Shown here: positions 1 through 8,486 of the stretch, in pieces | How the letters are laid out: each line of letters begins with the position of its first letter | How positions within the stretch are numbered: the stretch's first letter is position 1 | NCBI GenBank assembly: GCA_026122225.1 | Contig: JANEZZ010000739.1 | Coordinates: 992,001 to 1,056,000, forward strand | Reading direction: 5' to 3' | DNA length: 64,000 bases | From: Heloderma charlesbogerti | Lineage: Eukaryota; Chordata; Lepidosauria; Squamata; Helodermatidae | Position numbers and translations under genes: made by a program | The notes under the pieces: model-generated | What the model saw: the letters and a program-made list of their open reading frames with translations, nothing else | Database searches by the model: none | Told to the model about the DNA's origin: nothing

Positions 1-2
1 GG

Positions 3-662
3 GAGGAAAATCCCCAGGCAACTGAGGAGGAGACGGCGGAGGTTCTGCCCACAGGGCGACCCAATTGGGGGGTGGCCACAGCGGCACATAGACGCTTACA
101 TGCTGACTATTTTCGACTCATTTTAGCAGGCATGAAGCAAGCCGCGAGAAGGGCCCCCAATTTGCAAAAAGTCCTGACTCTAAAGCAAGACAAAAACGAA
201 CCTCCTGCTGTGTTCCTCCAAAGGCTGAGGGAAGCCTTCGCTAAATATACTGACATTGACTTGAATGATCCAAATAATTTCAGGATCCTCACGACTCAGT
301 TCGTGGGAAATAGCTGCCAGGACATCAGAAAGAAGTTGCAAAAAGTTGAAGGAGGGTTGGCAGCTGACCTAGGAGTTTTAGTTGAAGTAGCTCAAAAGGT
401 TTATGAGAGGCGAGAAGAAGAAGGAAAAGAAAAAGACAAGAGGCAGGCCAAGCTCCTTGCTGCGGTTCTTAAACCTGACAAGGAGGGAGCTAGGAAGGGG
501 AGAAAAGGGGGAAGGAAAGGATCTCCCCTGGGGAAAGATCAATGTGCCTTTTGTAAGAAAATGGGGCACTGGAAGCGTGACTGTGAGGCTTTGAAGCAGA
601 AAGAGAGAGGGGAAAATACGGGAGAAGCGCAGAGAGTTCTGTATGAACAGGAAAGAGATTAG
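3..662 (+). CDS. gag: gag 3' part (capsid end and nucleocapsid), partial
   Basis: The frame is open from base 3, so the ATG or GTG-like positions inside are not real starts and the gene continues upstream. The first 120 residues look like the C-terminal half of a capsid (an RLREAF segment followed by a helical stretch). A highly charged KE/RK-rich linker follows, then one zinc knuckle, C-X2-C-X4-H-X4-C, at 543-584, which packages genomic RNA. The frame ends in TAG at 660-662. The following pro frame is in register with gag, as in gammaretroviruses, where a fraction of ribosomes read through this UAG. The stop is therefore the normal gag terminus rather than damage. Confidence 0.9.
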   Translation, partial: EENPQATEEETAEVLPTGRPNWGVATAAHRRLHADYFRLILAGMKQAARRAPNLQKVLTLKQDKNEPPAVFLQRLREAFAKYTDIDLNDPNNFRILTTQFVGNSCQDIRKKLQKVEGGLAADLGVLVEVAQKVYERREEEGKEKDKRQAKLLAAVLKPDKEGARKGRKGGRKGSPLGKDQCAFCKKMGHWKRDCEALKQKERGENTGEAQRVLYEQERD

Positions 663-1382
663 GACAGACTGGGGCCCGGCCCCCTCTTAGCCGTCTCTGA
701 GGCAAGACGGGACCCCATGGTCAAAATAAAGGTTGGGGGCCGCTCCTACAAAGCCCTTGTGGACACAGGGGCCGCCCTGTCCGTCCTCCCCCTCAGTGAG
801 CCCCCAACGGGAGGTGGGGAGTTCACCACCATAATGGGGGTCGAGGGAAGGGCAACCCAAGTGCCCCTCTCTCGTCCCCTGTTCACCAAGGTTGGGAAAA
901 CACACCTAGAACATGCATTTGTCTGTACCCCCTCCTGTCCGATGGCATTGCTAGGGAGGGACTTATTGACTAAACTCCAAATTGAGATTGCTTTTACTCC
1001 TGACGGAAGGATGGAGATACGGCTCCCTAAACAGCAGAGTAGTAACTACCAAATGGCCCTTTTGAAGGTTGCAGAAGAATCCACCCCAGAGGCCACCGAG
1101 GACTGGAGCTTAATAGAAAACAGAGTCAACCCTCTAGCTTGGGCCGGGATTGGAGGGGCCTCTCGTGCCAAGTTGGCAGCACCATACAAAATTCTCCTCA
1201 AGGAGGGAGCAAGGCCTGTTCATGTGAAACAGTATCCCCTTTCCCGCCAAGGAAAGGAGGGCCTACAACCAGTAATAACAAAGCTCCGAGAAGAAGGCCG
1301 GCTCATTGAGATAATGTCCCCCTATAACATGCCCATCATCGCTGTGCCAAAAAGGGAAGGGGGGGCAAGGGCTTTCGCTTAG
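663..1382 (+). CDS. pro: Retroviral protease and start of reverse transcriptase (readthrough part of gag-pol)
   Basis: This is open in the same frame as gag immediately after the UAG; ATG 717 is incidental. The aspartic protease active site DTGA lies at 762-773, followed by a flap-like GVEG region and a terminal LLGRDLL helix, all usual for a retropepsin that cleaves Gag and Gag-Pol. From about 1130 the frame enters the N-terminal reverse-transcriptase segment (KQYPLSRQGKEG). It runs into TAG at 1380-1382 because the frame shifts by one base in or near a run of seven G at 1359-1365. The rest of pol continues in the next frame. The shift could be genuine decay or a sequencing error in the homopolymer. 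Confidence 0.9.
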   Translation, partial: DRLGPGPLLAVSEARRDPMVKIKVGGRSYKALVDTGAALSVLPLSEPPTGGGEFTTIMGVEGRATQVPLSRPLFTKVGKTHLEHAFVCTPSCPMALLGRDLLTKLQIEIAFTPDGRMEIRLPKQQSSNYQMALLKVAEESTPEATEDWSLIENRVNPLAWAGIGGASRAKLAAPYKILLKEGARPVHVKQYPLSRQGKEGLQPVITKLREEGRLIEIMSPYNMPIIAVPKREGGARAFA

Positions 1383-4300
1383 TGCAAGACCTCCGGCTCA
1401 TTAATCAGCAGATCGAGGCCCCCCATCCTGTGGTCCCCAACCCACACACCCTCCTTGTAGGAATTCCGGAAGAGCACGCCTGGTTCACTGTCATAGACCT
1501 AAAAGACGCCTTTTTTAGCATCCCCCTCCACCCTGATTCAAGGCCTTTGTTCGCCTTTGAATGGGAAAGCCCGGGGGTGTGTGTGTCAAAAGTTCAATTA
1601 GCATGGACAGTCATCCCTCAGGGGCTGAATCTCTCACCGGTGGACTTTGGCCAGCAGCTCCAAAAGGATCTCGAACCCTGGGTCCAGCAGCACTCAGAGG
1701 TGCATCTCCTCCAGTACTGTGATGACCTCCTGATTTCAGCCAAGGCCAAGAATGCGTGCCTGAGTGGGACGGTTTCCCTCCTCAACTATCTAGCACTGGG
1801 GGGGGGGGGGTATAAAGTGTCAAAAGAAAAAGTACAGTTGGCCCAACCAACTGTAAAATTCCTAGGCTACCACATAACTAAAGGGACTCGGAGCCTAGGG
1901 CAAGAAAGAGTTGAAGTCATCCGTGACACTCCTGTCCCTAAGTCCCCCCGCGAATTAAGGGCCTACCTGGGGTTGACCGGATTCTGCCGACTATGGATAG
2001 CAAACTATGGGGAGACAGCGCGGCCGCTGTATGAGGCGCTGCAGAAAGATAGACTGGATAAATGGAAATGGACTAAGGAAATGAATAAGTCTTTTCGCAG
2101 TCTTAAAGCTGCTCTTGTGTCACCACCTGCTCTAGCCATACCAAATCCCAGCCAGCCATTTAGACTTTATGTGCATGAAAATAAGGGCATAGCTTCGGGA
2201 GTGCTTTGCCAGCGAAAAGGGCCCTCTTGGAGACCAGTGGGATATTACTCCAAGGTCCTAGATGTCGTAGCACGAGGATGGCCAAGTTGCCTGAGGGCAG
2301 TAGCGGCAACAGCTCTGGTTTGTGCTGAAGCCGAGAAAATGACAATGGGAGGACCCATTGAAGTTTGGGTGCTGCATGGAGTGCCACAAATTTTGGGATC
2401 AGGAGGAGGAAGCAAATTTCTCAACCCAGCCCGGCATTCCCGATATGAAATAGGTTTACTAACAAACGAAAACCTCACTTTTAAGGCTTGCTCCAGCTTT
2501 AATATCGCCACACTACTGCCAACATTACTGGGCACAAACGGATCAGGACTCCCAGATCATGACTGCCTTGAAGTATTAGACCTAGACACCAAAGGCCGAC
2601 CGGACCTTGAGGATGAACCAATAGAGGGAGCCAGAGATCTGTTTGTAGATGGATCTAGCTATATGCTGGATGGAAGGTGCTACACAGGCGCGGCTGTCGT
2701 TACTCTAGAGGAGAGTGTGCGTGAGGAAAGGCTGCCTCCTCATTTCTCTGCCCAATCTGCTGAACTGGTAGCCCTGACAAGAGCCCTGCAAGCCAGCAAG
2801 GGAAAGCGAGTAAATATTTATACCGATAGCAAAAATGCCTTCGCCGTTGTGCATGCTGATGGGCAACTGTGGAAAGAGAGGGGATTCCTTACAGCAAACG
2901 GATCTCCAGTGGCTAATGGCAGCCTAATAGTGGATCTTCTGGATGCCCTCCAGCTACCCTCACAAGTAGCTGTTGTCCACGTCCGAGCCCATGGGAAAGA
3001 AAAAGAGGAAAAATGGAGACAGGGAAACCAGAAGGCAGATGAGGCCGCAAAAAGAGCAGCCAGAGAGGGAATCCAAGGAACATTCCTCATTCTACCCAAA
3101 AGAAAAGAGCGCCCCACATACTCCCCTGCTGAGTTACGGATGGCACAAGAACACGGAATAAGTCCCTGCGATGACGGATGGATCCAGATGACAGATGGAA
3201 GACTGCTTCTTCCACAGACCCTGCAGAGGGTTGTTCTAGAGCAAGTTCACCATTCTCTTGGACACCCTGGAGCATCAGCCATGATCGACTATTGCAAGAG
3301 GCTGTTTGTCTCCCCTGGCTTAACTGTATGCGCCCACCGACTAGCCGCAACCTGTGAAGTCTGCCAGAAAACCAACCCTCCCAGGGCACCCCCTCCTCCA
3401 AAAGGAGGGCGACCATGGGCCTACTATCCTTTCCAGAGGGCGCAGATTGATTTTGCTGAGATGCCACCATGTAGGGGTTACAGGTATTTGCTTGTAATAG
3501 TATGTCAAATGACAGGGTGGGTAGAGGCATTTCCATGTAGGACCTGCCAAGCTAAAACTGTTGTTGCTAAATTGTTACAGGAGGTGGTGCCCCGGTTCTC
3601 CCTGCCCGAAGTTATAGAGTCCGATCAGGGCTCACATTTCACCTCAGTTATTACACGGGGGATGGCACAAGCTCTGGGAGTAGAGTGGCATTTACGTTGC
3701 CCCTGGAGGCCCCAGGCAAGTGGACAGGTTGAAAGAATCAATCGGAGCCTCAAGGAGACTTTAACCAAACTCCAACGAGGGGTGAAGCTCACTTGGGTTG
3801 AGGCTCTGCCAATAGCTTTAACGAAGCTTCGAAGGATGCCAAGAAAGGACATAAAATTGTCCCCCTTTGAACTGATGTTTGGGTTCCCGCCTCGGGTACA
3901 CTGTGGAAGGAGGGAGGAAGTCAAGTGGGAGGTGGGTGATCAGATGCTAAGGGATCAGTTGACTTCTCTACAGTCTGTTCTTTCACAGCTACGAGCTTAT
4001 TCCGTTCCGTTTCAGAGACTGCCGTTAGATGCACCTATCCATCCCTTCCAGACGGGAGACGAGGTGTTGCTGAAAAAGTGGAATAAAGAAGCTTTAAAGG
4101 AAGGGTGGGAAGGGCCTTATTTGGTGGGACCAACCAGCCACTCGTGTGTAAAGCTTGTGGGTTCTAGTAAATGGACACATTGCAGCCGGATAAAGCCATT
4201 TAAGCGACCCTCGCTTCCTTCTGTCACTTGGAAAGAACAGGAGGACACAGGCAACGGTCCTTTGCTCCCTGGCACCCCTCTGGAAGCTGCCAAGGACACA

Positions 4301-4393
4301 GGCGAAGAAGCCATCCAGGAGCCACAATCGCCTGTAATATACAAGTCACAACATCTGGGAAAAGCTCGGGTTCAAATTACAAAAAACTTGTAA
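1382..4393 (+). CDS. pol: pol: reverse transcriptase, RNase H, integrase
   Basis: This long open frame starts one base out of register with pro. Reverse transcriptase carries the catalytic YCDD at 1715-1726 (residue 112 of this segment). RNase H follows, with VDGS near 2645, the AELVAL glutamate helix, YTDSKNAF and a final NQKADEAAK. Integrase has the zinc-binding HHCC domain from about 3248 (HHSLGHPG to CEVCQ), then DFAEMP, ESDQGSHF and ASGQVERIN, giving a D-35-E spacing between the last two acidic residues. It ends in a GPYLVG segment typical of gamma integrases. No internal stop is present. A run of G at 1799-1810 keeps the frame. The enzymes would copy viral RNA to DNA and insert it in the genome. 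Confidence 0.95.
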   Translation: MQDLRLINQQIEAPHPVVPNPHTLLVGIPEEHAWFTVIDLKDAFFSIPLHPDSRPLFAFEWESPGVCVSKVQLAWTVIPQGLNLSPVDFGQQLQKDLEPWVQQHSEVHLLQYCDDLLISAKAKNACLSGTVSLLNYLALGGGGYKVSKEKVQLAQPTVKFLGYHITKGTRSLGQERVEVIRDTPVPKSPRELRAYLGLTGFCRLWIANYGETARPLYEALQKDRLDKWKWTKEMNKSFRSLKAALVSPPALAIPNPSQPFRLYVHENKGIASGVLCQRKGPSWRPVGYYSKVLDVVARGWPSCLRAVAATALVCAEAEKMTMGGPIEVWVLHGVPQILGSGGGSKFLNPARHSRYEIGLLTNENLTFKACSSFNIATLLPTLLGTNGSGLPDHDCLEVLDLDTKGRPDLEDEPIEGARDLFVDGSSYMLDGRCYTGAAVVTLEESVREERLPPHFSAQSAELVALTRALQASKGKRVNIYTDSKNAFAVVHADGQLWKERGFLTANGSPVANGSLIVDLLDALQLPSQVAVVHVRAHGKEKEEKWRQGNQKADEAAKRAAREGIQGTFLILPKRKERPTYSPAELRMAQEHGISPCDDGWIQMTDGRLLLPQTLQRVVLEQVHHSLGHPGASAMIDYCKRLFVSPGLTVCAHRLAATCEVCQKTNPPRAPPPPKGGRPWAYYPFQRAQIDFAEMPPCRGYRYLLVIVCQMTGWVEAFPCRTCQAKTVVAKLLQEVVPRFSLPEVIESDQGSHFTSVITRGMAQALGVEWHLRCPWRPQASGQVERINRSLKETLTKLQRGVKLTWVEALPIALTKLRRMPRKDIKLSPFELMFGFPPRVHCGRREEVKWEVGDQMLRDQLTSLQSVLSQLRAYSVPFQRLPLDAPIHPFQTGDEVLLKKWNKEALKEGWEGPYLVGPTSHSCVKLVGSSKWTHCSRIKPFKRPSLPSVTWKEQEDTGNGPLLPGTPLEAAKDTGEEAIQEPQSPVIYKSQHLGKARVQITKNL

Positions 4394-4394
4394 T

Positions 4395-5789
4395 ATGAAG
4401 CAAGTATTGTGGGTGGTGTTGGTAATGTTAGTTAAAGAAATATTAACGTGGATGGTGATACCTCAAGGACTTGGGCTTGACAGCTTTAAGATAAAACCCC
4501 GAAATGTCACACCAACACCCCTCAGACCACTTCTGGTACAGATCCCTGAGAAAGAGAGGCGTCCCTGGAGAACCAGGTTAGGGATCCCAATAACAGAGGA
4601 AACTGATAATGTGTGGTTAGAGTGGATAAAGTATACAGCCAAGTCTTTAAATAAGTCTGACTGTTTTGTTTGTGCCACAGGGAGATCTGTAGCAAAGGAG
4701 CTGCCCTTTCCACTGGGATGGGACACTCCTTCCCTCCTCACCTGCGTGATCCGTTTGTTCCAACACCCTGATGCATGGGGAGAGGAGGAATGCCAGACCC
4801 TCAATAAATTATACCCCCCACTCAAATCAAAGGATCGTGTCAGACCTTCCACAGTCTTCCTGCAAAGAAGAAACCATACCGGATGCATACACTGAAACCT
4901 TGCAGACACAGAGGGGCGTATAGGGAACCTGACGAGTAAAGTAAGATGTGTTAATTCCACCCGCTTTAGGAATAATTCCCTTTCAATCCCACGAGCTGAT
5001 CTCTGGTGGTATTGTGGTGGCCTAGAGTTGTATGAGGTATTGCCCTCCAATTGGTCCGGAGCTTGTGGGTTAGTTCAGTTGGCAGTCCCCTTTTCAATTG
5101 CATACCATCCAGCAGAGAAGACTGGCCAACCCCGGCAGAAACGATCAGTAACCCCTTTTGATGATCAAATATATATTGACTCCATAGGAGTACCAAGGGG
5201 AGTGCCAGATGAGTTCAAAGGAAGAAATCAAATTTCTGCAGGATTTGAATCTACCCTGTTTTGGTGGGTGACCATTAACAAAAATGTAGATTGGATCAAT
5301 TACGTTTATTATAATCAACAGAGGTTTATAAACTATACTCGAGATGCTGTAAAAGGATTGGCTGAGCAGCTAGATGCCACCAGCCAAATGGCTTGGGAAA
5401 ATCGGCATGTTCTTGATATGATGTTAGCAGAAAAAGGAGGGGTTTGTGTCATGCTAGGTGGACGGTGTTGCACCTTCATCCCTAACAACACTGCCCCAGA
5501 TGGCACGGTAACAAGGGCTTTGCAGGGTCTCACCGCCTTGTCTGAAGAATTAGCCGAGAATTCAGGGATTAACAACCCCGTGACTGACTGGTTGGAGAGA
5601 TGGTTTGGAAAATGGAAACACCTAGCAGCCTCAATCCTTATTTCGCTTGTAGTGATGATAGGAGTTTTAGTGTTATTTGGTTTTTGCATTATCCCCTGCG
5701 CTAGAGGCTTATCCCAGCGGTTAATTGAAACCGCTCTGTCAAAACAGATGCTCTTGCTTTATTGTGCTGATAAAGAAACTCCGTTTTAA
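4395..5789 (+). pseudogene. env: env, one in-frame stop (surface and transmembrane subunits)
   Basis: ATG 4395 follows the pol stop by one base and begins a hydrophobic signal peptide. The surface part has a CXXC motif at 4662-4673. One TGA at 4893-4895 interrupts the frame, and the reading frame downstream is open in the same register to 5789, so this is a single 465-codon gene with one nonsense change. A furin-type RQKR site is at 5133-5144. The transmembrane part has a fusion-peptide region, a heptad region, CX6CC at 5445-5471 and a membrane anchor near 5630-5700 with a short tail. CXXC with CX6CC marks a covalently linked gamma-type envelope. As it stands it cannot give a full envelope without readthrough. 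The total length is short for the group. Confidence 0.9.
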
Positions 5790-5815
5790 ATGCTTTAAGA
5801 CGTGAATAAAGACTT

Positions 5816-5827
5816 AAAGGAGGGAAT
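5816..5827 (+). other. Polypurine tract
   Basis: A purine run (aaaggagggaa) directly abuts the TGTTAG start of the 3' LTR. This is the primer site for plus-strand DNA synthesis in retroviruses. Confidence 0.85.
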
Positions 5828-6192
5828 TGTTAGAAAAAAAGGAGACTCCATAACTGTTGGCGTCTCAAGTTACGTAAGAGCCCGAGTGGCGGGAAAATAT
5901 AGGCGGAGCAAAAAGGGAATCATACTGACGCGCTCATGACTAACGGCTTGGTAAGCTGATAGTGACTGTTTATTGGATATTAACTTAGTGAGCCGATGTA
6001 CTAACTGTTTCATTGGTTACTGGTAAGAACAATAGAAGCGATATGATATAAAGGGCTTTTGCACACGTGTCTCGGGGTCCAGACTGCTCTGCACCCGTTT
6101 TGCAAAACGTTCCATAAAATAGTGTTGGATCCACTGCTGCCTGCCTGGCATTCTTTTCTTCTAAACCGAAAGCAAGGACTTTTTATCTAACA
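5828..6192 (+). repeat. 3' long terminal repeat of the retrovirus
   Basis: The boundaries are TGTTAG at 5828 and CTAACA at 6187-6192, perfect 6-bp terminal inverted repeats, with the polypurine tract just upstream. The length of 365 bp is short but within the gamma-type range. A CCAAT-box in inverse orientation (ATTGG near 6012) and a TATAAAG at 6047-6053 give a U3 promoter, so R should begin near 6075. An ATAAAA near 6113 may be the polyadenylation signal. The matching 5' LTR and the target duplication cannot be examined here. Confidence 0.88.
6047..6053 (+). promoter_or_regulatory. LTR TATA box
   Basis: TATAAAG lies in the distal half of the LTR, about 30 bp downstream of an ATTGG (inverse CCAAT) motif. 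This is the usual spacing for a retroviral U3 promoter. Confidence 0.6.
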
Positions 6193-7092
6193 CCTCCAAG
6201 GGGCGACATTAGCATTTTGTGCAACACAGAGAGGAATTCATCTTTCTCTTTGCTGCTGCTCAGCTGTTTCCTGATCAGCTGAGCAGTGGTGATGGTGGGG
6301 AGGTCACACCTAGCTTCTCCTCCACCTCTACTGTGCCTGGAGGATGTAGCTCCCCAAAAAGAACACTTCCCCTTGCCTTGCCCAGGGGCTTCAGGGAGTG
6401 GGCAGGCCCTTTGTCATGTTCCCCATGGAGGCCAGCTAGTAATGGCTGATAACCTCAATCACCTGGTTTGCATGGCATAATAGCCCACCGTGCCTTAATT
6501 TACTGTGCTGAGCACCATGAAGTAAAGTGTTCCATTCTGACAGGGAATCTATCAATCTCAGATACAGAAGAGCTGTGTTTTCTTCCAATTTTTGGCAGAC
6601 TGGTTACTCAGGCTGCTGATTAATCCCTGTTCAGAAATGGTCTTATCCATGAGACCTTGTCCAGAGCCTTCGTGAGCTGGATGGAGAGACCTTGCATAGG
6701 TGTTACTATAGGGTGACAGTCATGGCCGTGTGTTAAGGATGAGTCAGCTGAATTGCATTTTGCAATATAACCAAAATTGGGTGGAGTTGGGGGAAACGGG
6801 ACAGTAGGTTTATACTGAGAAAATGGCTCAATGGACTGATCTGAAGCTTGGCAGTGTAGGAGAGGTCTGTTTGAGGATGATCCATGTCAATTTTGAGGTA
6901 GAAAGACAGGAAATTGCTTATTTTTTAGGACTTTAAAGACTGATGCAACCTCACCAGGCTTTTGACCAGTATTGTCTGTCCTCCCCCACTAGACTTACAT
7001 GGGGTTTAGCTGTAGTAATTTTTCTTCATTTGTACAGCATATTTGGAAAACAGTTTGTCATCTTAGGTAAGGGAGAAGGATTAGTATGTGCC
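6193..7092. repeat. V2R unit flank, copy 1 (no gene seen)
   Basis: No convincing coding sequence. From about 6280 the sequence is homologous to 25980-26760 (shared: gcagtggtgatggtgggga, ttcagggagtgggcagg, catggcc..gtgttaagg). It is the outer flank of the V2R tandem duplication. The segment just after the LTR (6193-6280) has no match that I can see in the window. Confidence 0.7.
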
Positions 7093-8254
7093 ATTGGATA
7101 GGGGTGAATGCTCCTTCCTTGTTCTCCTCGACCTCTCAGCGGCTTTCGATACCGTTGACCACGGTATCCTCCTGGACCGCCTGGAGGGGTTGGGCATTGG
7201 GGACACCGTATTGTGGTGGTTCCGGTCCTTCCTCTCTGGCAGGTACCAGAGGGTAGCACTGGGAGAGGAGGTTTCGGACCTGTGGCCACTTACTTGTGGG
7301 GTGCCACAGGGTTCCATCCTCTCCCCGATGCTATTTAACATCTATGTGAAGCCGCTGGGGGCTATCATCAGGAGGTTTGGGGTGCAGTGTCATCAATATG
7401 CGGATGACACGCAGCTCTACCTCTCATTTAAATCTTCACCAAAGTTGGCCGTAGAATCCCTGTCCAAATGTCTGGAGACGGTGAGTGGCTGGATGGGGAG
7501 GAATAGGCTGAAGCTGAACCCTGACAAGACCGAGGTACTTTTGGTGGGAGACAAGAGGAGGCTGGAGGATGTTGACCTGGTGTTGAATGGGGTATGGCTA
7601 CCCTTGAAAGACCAGGTCCACAGCCTGGGGGTCATTTTGGACTCCCAGCTGTCCATGGAGGCTCAGGTGTCAGCTGTGAGCAGGACAGCACCGTATCAAC
7701 TCCATCTGATACGGCGGCTGCGCCCCTTCCTTCCTGACCATCTGCTCCCATCGGTTGTACATGCCCTGGTCTCCTCTCGTTTAGACTACTGTAATGCGCT
7801 CTACGTGGGGTTACCCTTGAAGATGGTTTGGAAACTGCAGCTGCTACAGAACGCGGCAGCTCGCCTGATTAAAGGCAGCCGCCAGTGAAATCACATCACT
7901 CCAGTGCTGAAGGAGTTGCACTGGTTACCAGTTGTTTTCTGGGCCAAATTCAAGGTGTTGGTTTTGACCTTTAAAACCCTATATGGTTCTGGCCCAGCCT
8001 ATCTTAAGGAGCGCCTCCAGCAGCACCAGACAGGCCGCTTAACAAGATCAGCCTCGGATGGCCTTCTCTCTGTCCCATCAGCCAGGACAGCTAGACTGGT
8101 GGGGACAAGGGAGAGGGCCTTTTCTGTGGTGGCCCCCACTCTGTGGAACTCCCTCCCTAGGGAACTCCGTCATGCCCCCTCTTTAATGAGCTTCTGTCAT
8201 GCATTAAAACGTTGTTGTTCAGGCAGGCATTTGGGGTGGGTTAGGGTATTTTAG
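7088..8254 (+). pseudogene. L2-like ORF2, reverse-transcriptase C-terminal part
   Basis: The frame reads LDLSAAFDTVDHGILL, then GVPQGSILSPMLF, then the catalytic YADDTQLY near 7398, the thumb, and the C-terminal LHWLPV and WNSLPRELR blocks common to L2/CR1-group LINEs. One in-frame TGA at 7886-7888 splits it. The frame resumes in the same register to 8254, and the stop is compatible with a CGA to TGA change. The endonuclease and N-terminal half are absent. Confidence 0.85.
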
Positions 8255-8395
8255 AAAATGTTTTTATTGTAGAATTTTATTGTTTTAAACTGTTTTTATT
8301 GTATGTTGTACATCGCCCAGAGTGGCTGGGTGACCAGCCAGATGGGTGATTAATAAATTTAATAATAAATAAATAAATAAAATAAAATGTCCTAC
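7093..8395 (+). mobile_element. L2-like LINE, 5'-truncated
   Basis: The C-terminal part of a non-LTR reverse transcriptase is followed by a short 3' UTR ending in a (TAAA/AAATA) simple tail at 8350-8390. The 5' end is abrupt at about 7093, typical of truncated target-primed insertions. The homologous stretch in unit 2 (about 26735-26760) lacks it, so it inserted after the units diverged. L2 assignment rests on the ADDTQLY motif, the C-terminal LHWLPV and ERAFSVVAPTLWNSLP signatures and the short-repeat tail. Confidence 0.85.
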
Positions 8396-8486
8396 AAGTA
8401 AAATACATAGAATCATAGAATAGTAGGCTTGGAAGGGGCCTACAAGGCCATCGAGTCCAACCCCCTGCTCAGTGCAGGAATCCAAG

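Larger units (their letters stand above)
1..6192 (+). mobile_element. Endogenous retrovirus, gamma-type, 5' end outside window
   Basis: Gag end, protease, polymerase, envelope and 3' LTR follow in proviral order on the plus strand. The window opens inside gag, so the 5' LTR, primer-binding site and matrix region are not visible. Gamma-type traits seen directly are a single CCHC zinc knuckle, an in-frame UAG between gag and pro with no frame change, a D-35-E integrase with a C-terminal GPY-type end, and an envelope with CXXC in the surface part and CX6CC in the transmembrane part. The visible lesions are few: a one-base frame change near 1359-1365 and one in-frame TGA at 4893-4895. This suggests a rather recent insertion. 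The orientation is opposite to the V2R genes. Confidence 0.95.

Noticed and set aside
5028..5789. Separate gene for the envelope transmembrane part
   Set aside because: It is in the same frame as the upstream env segment and has no own ATG or promoter; a single TGA separates them.
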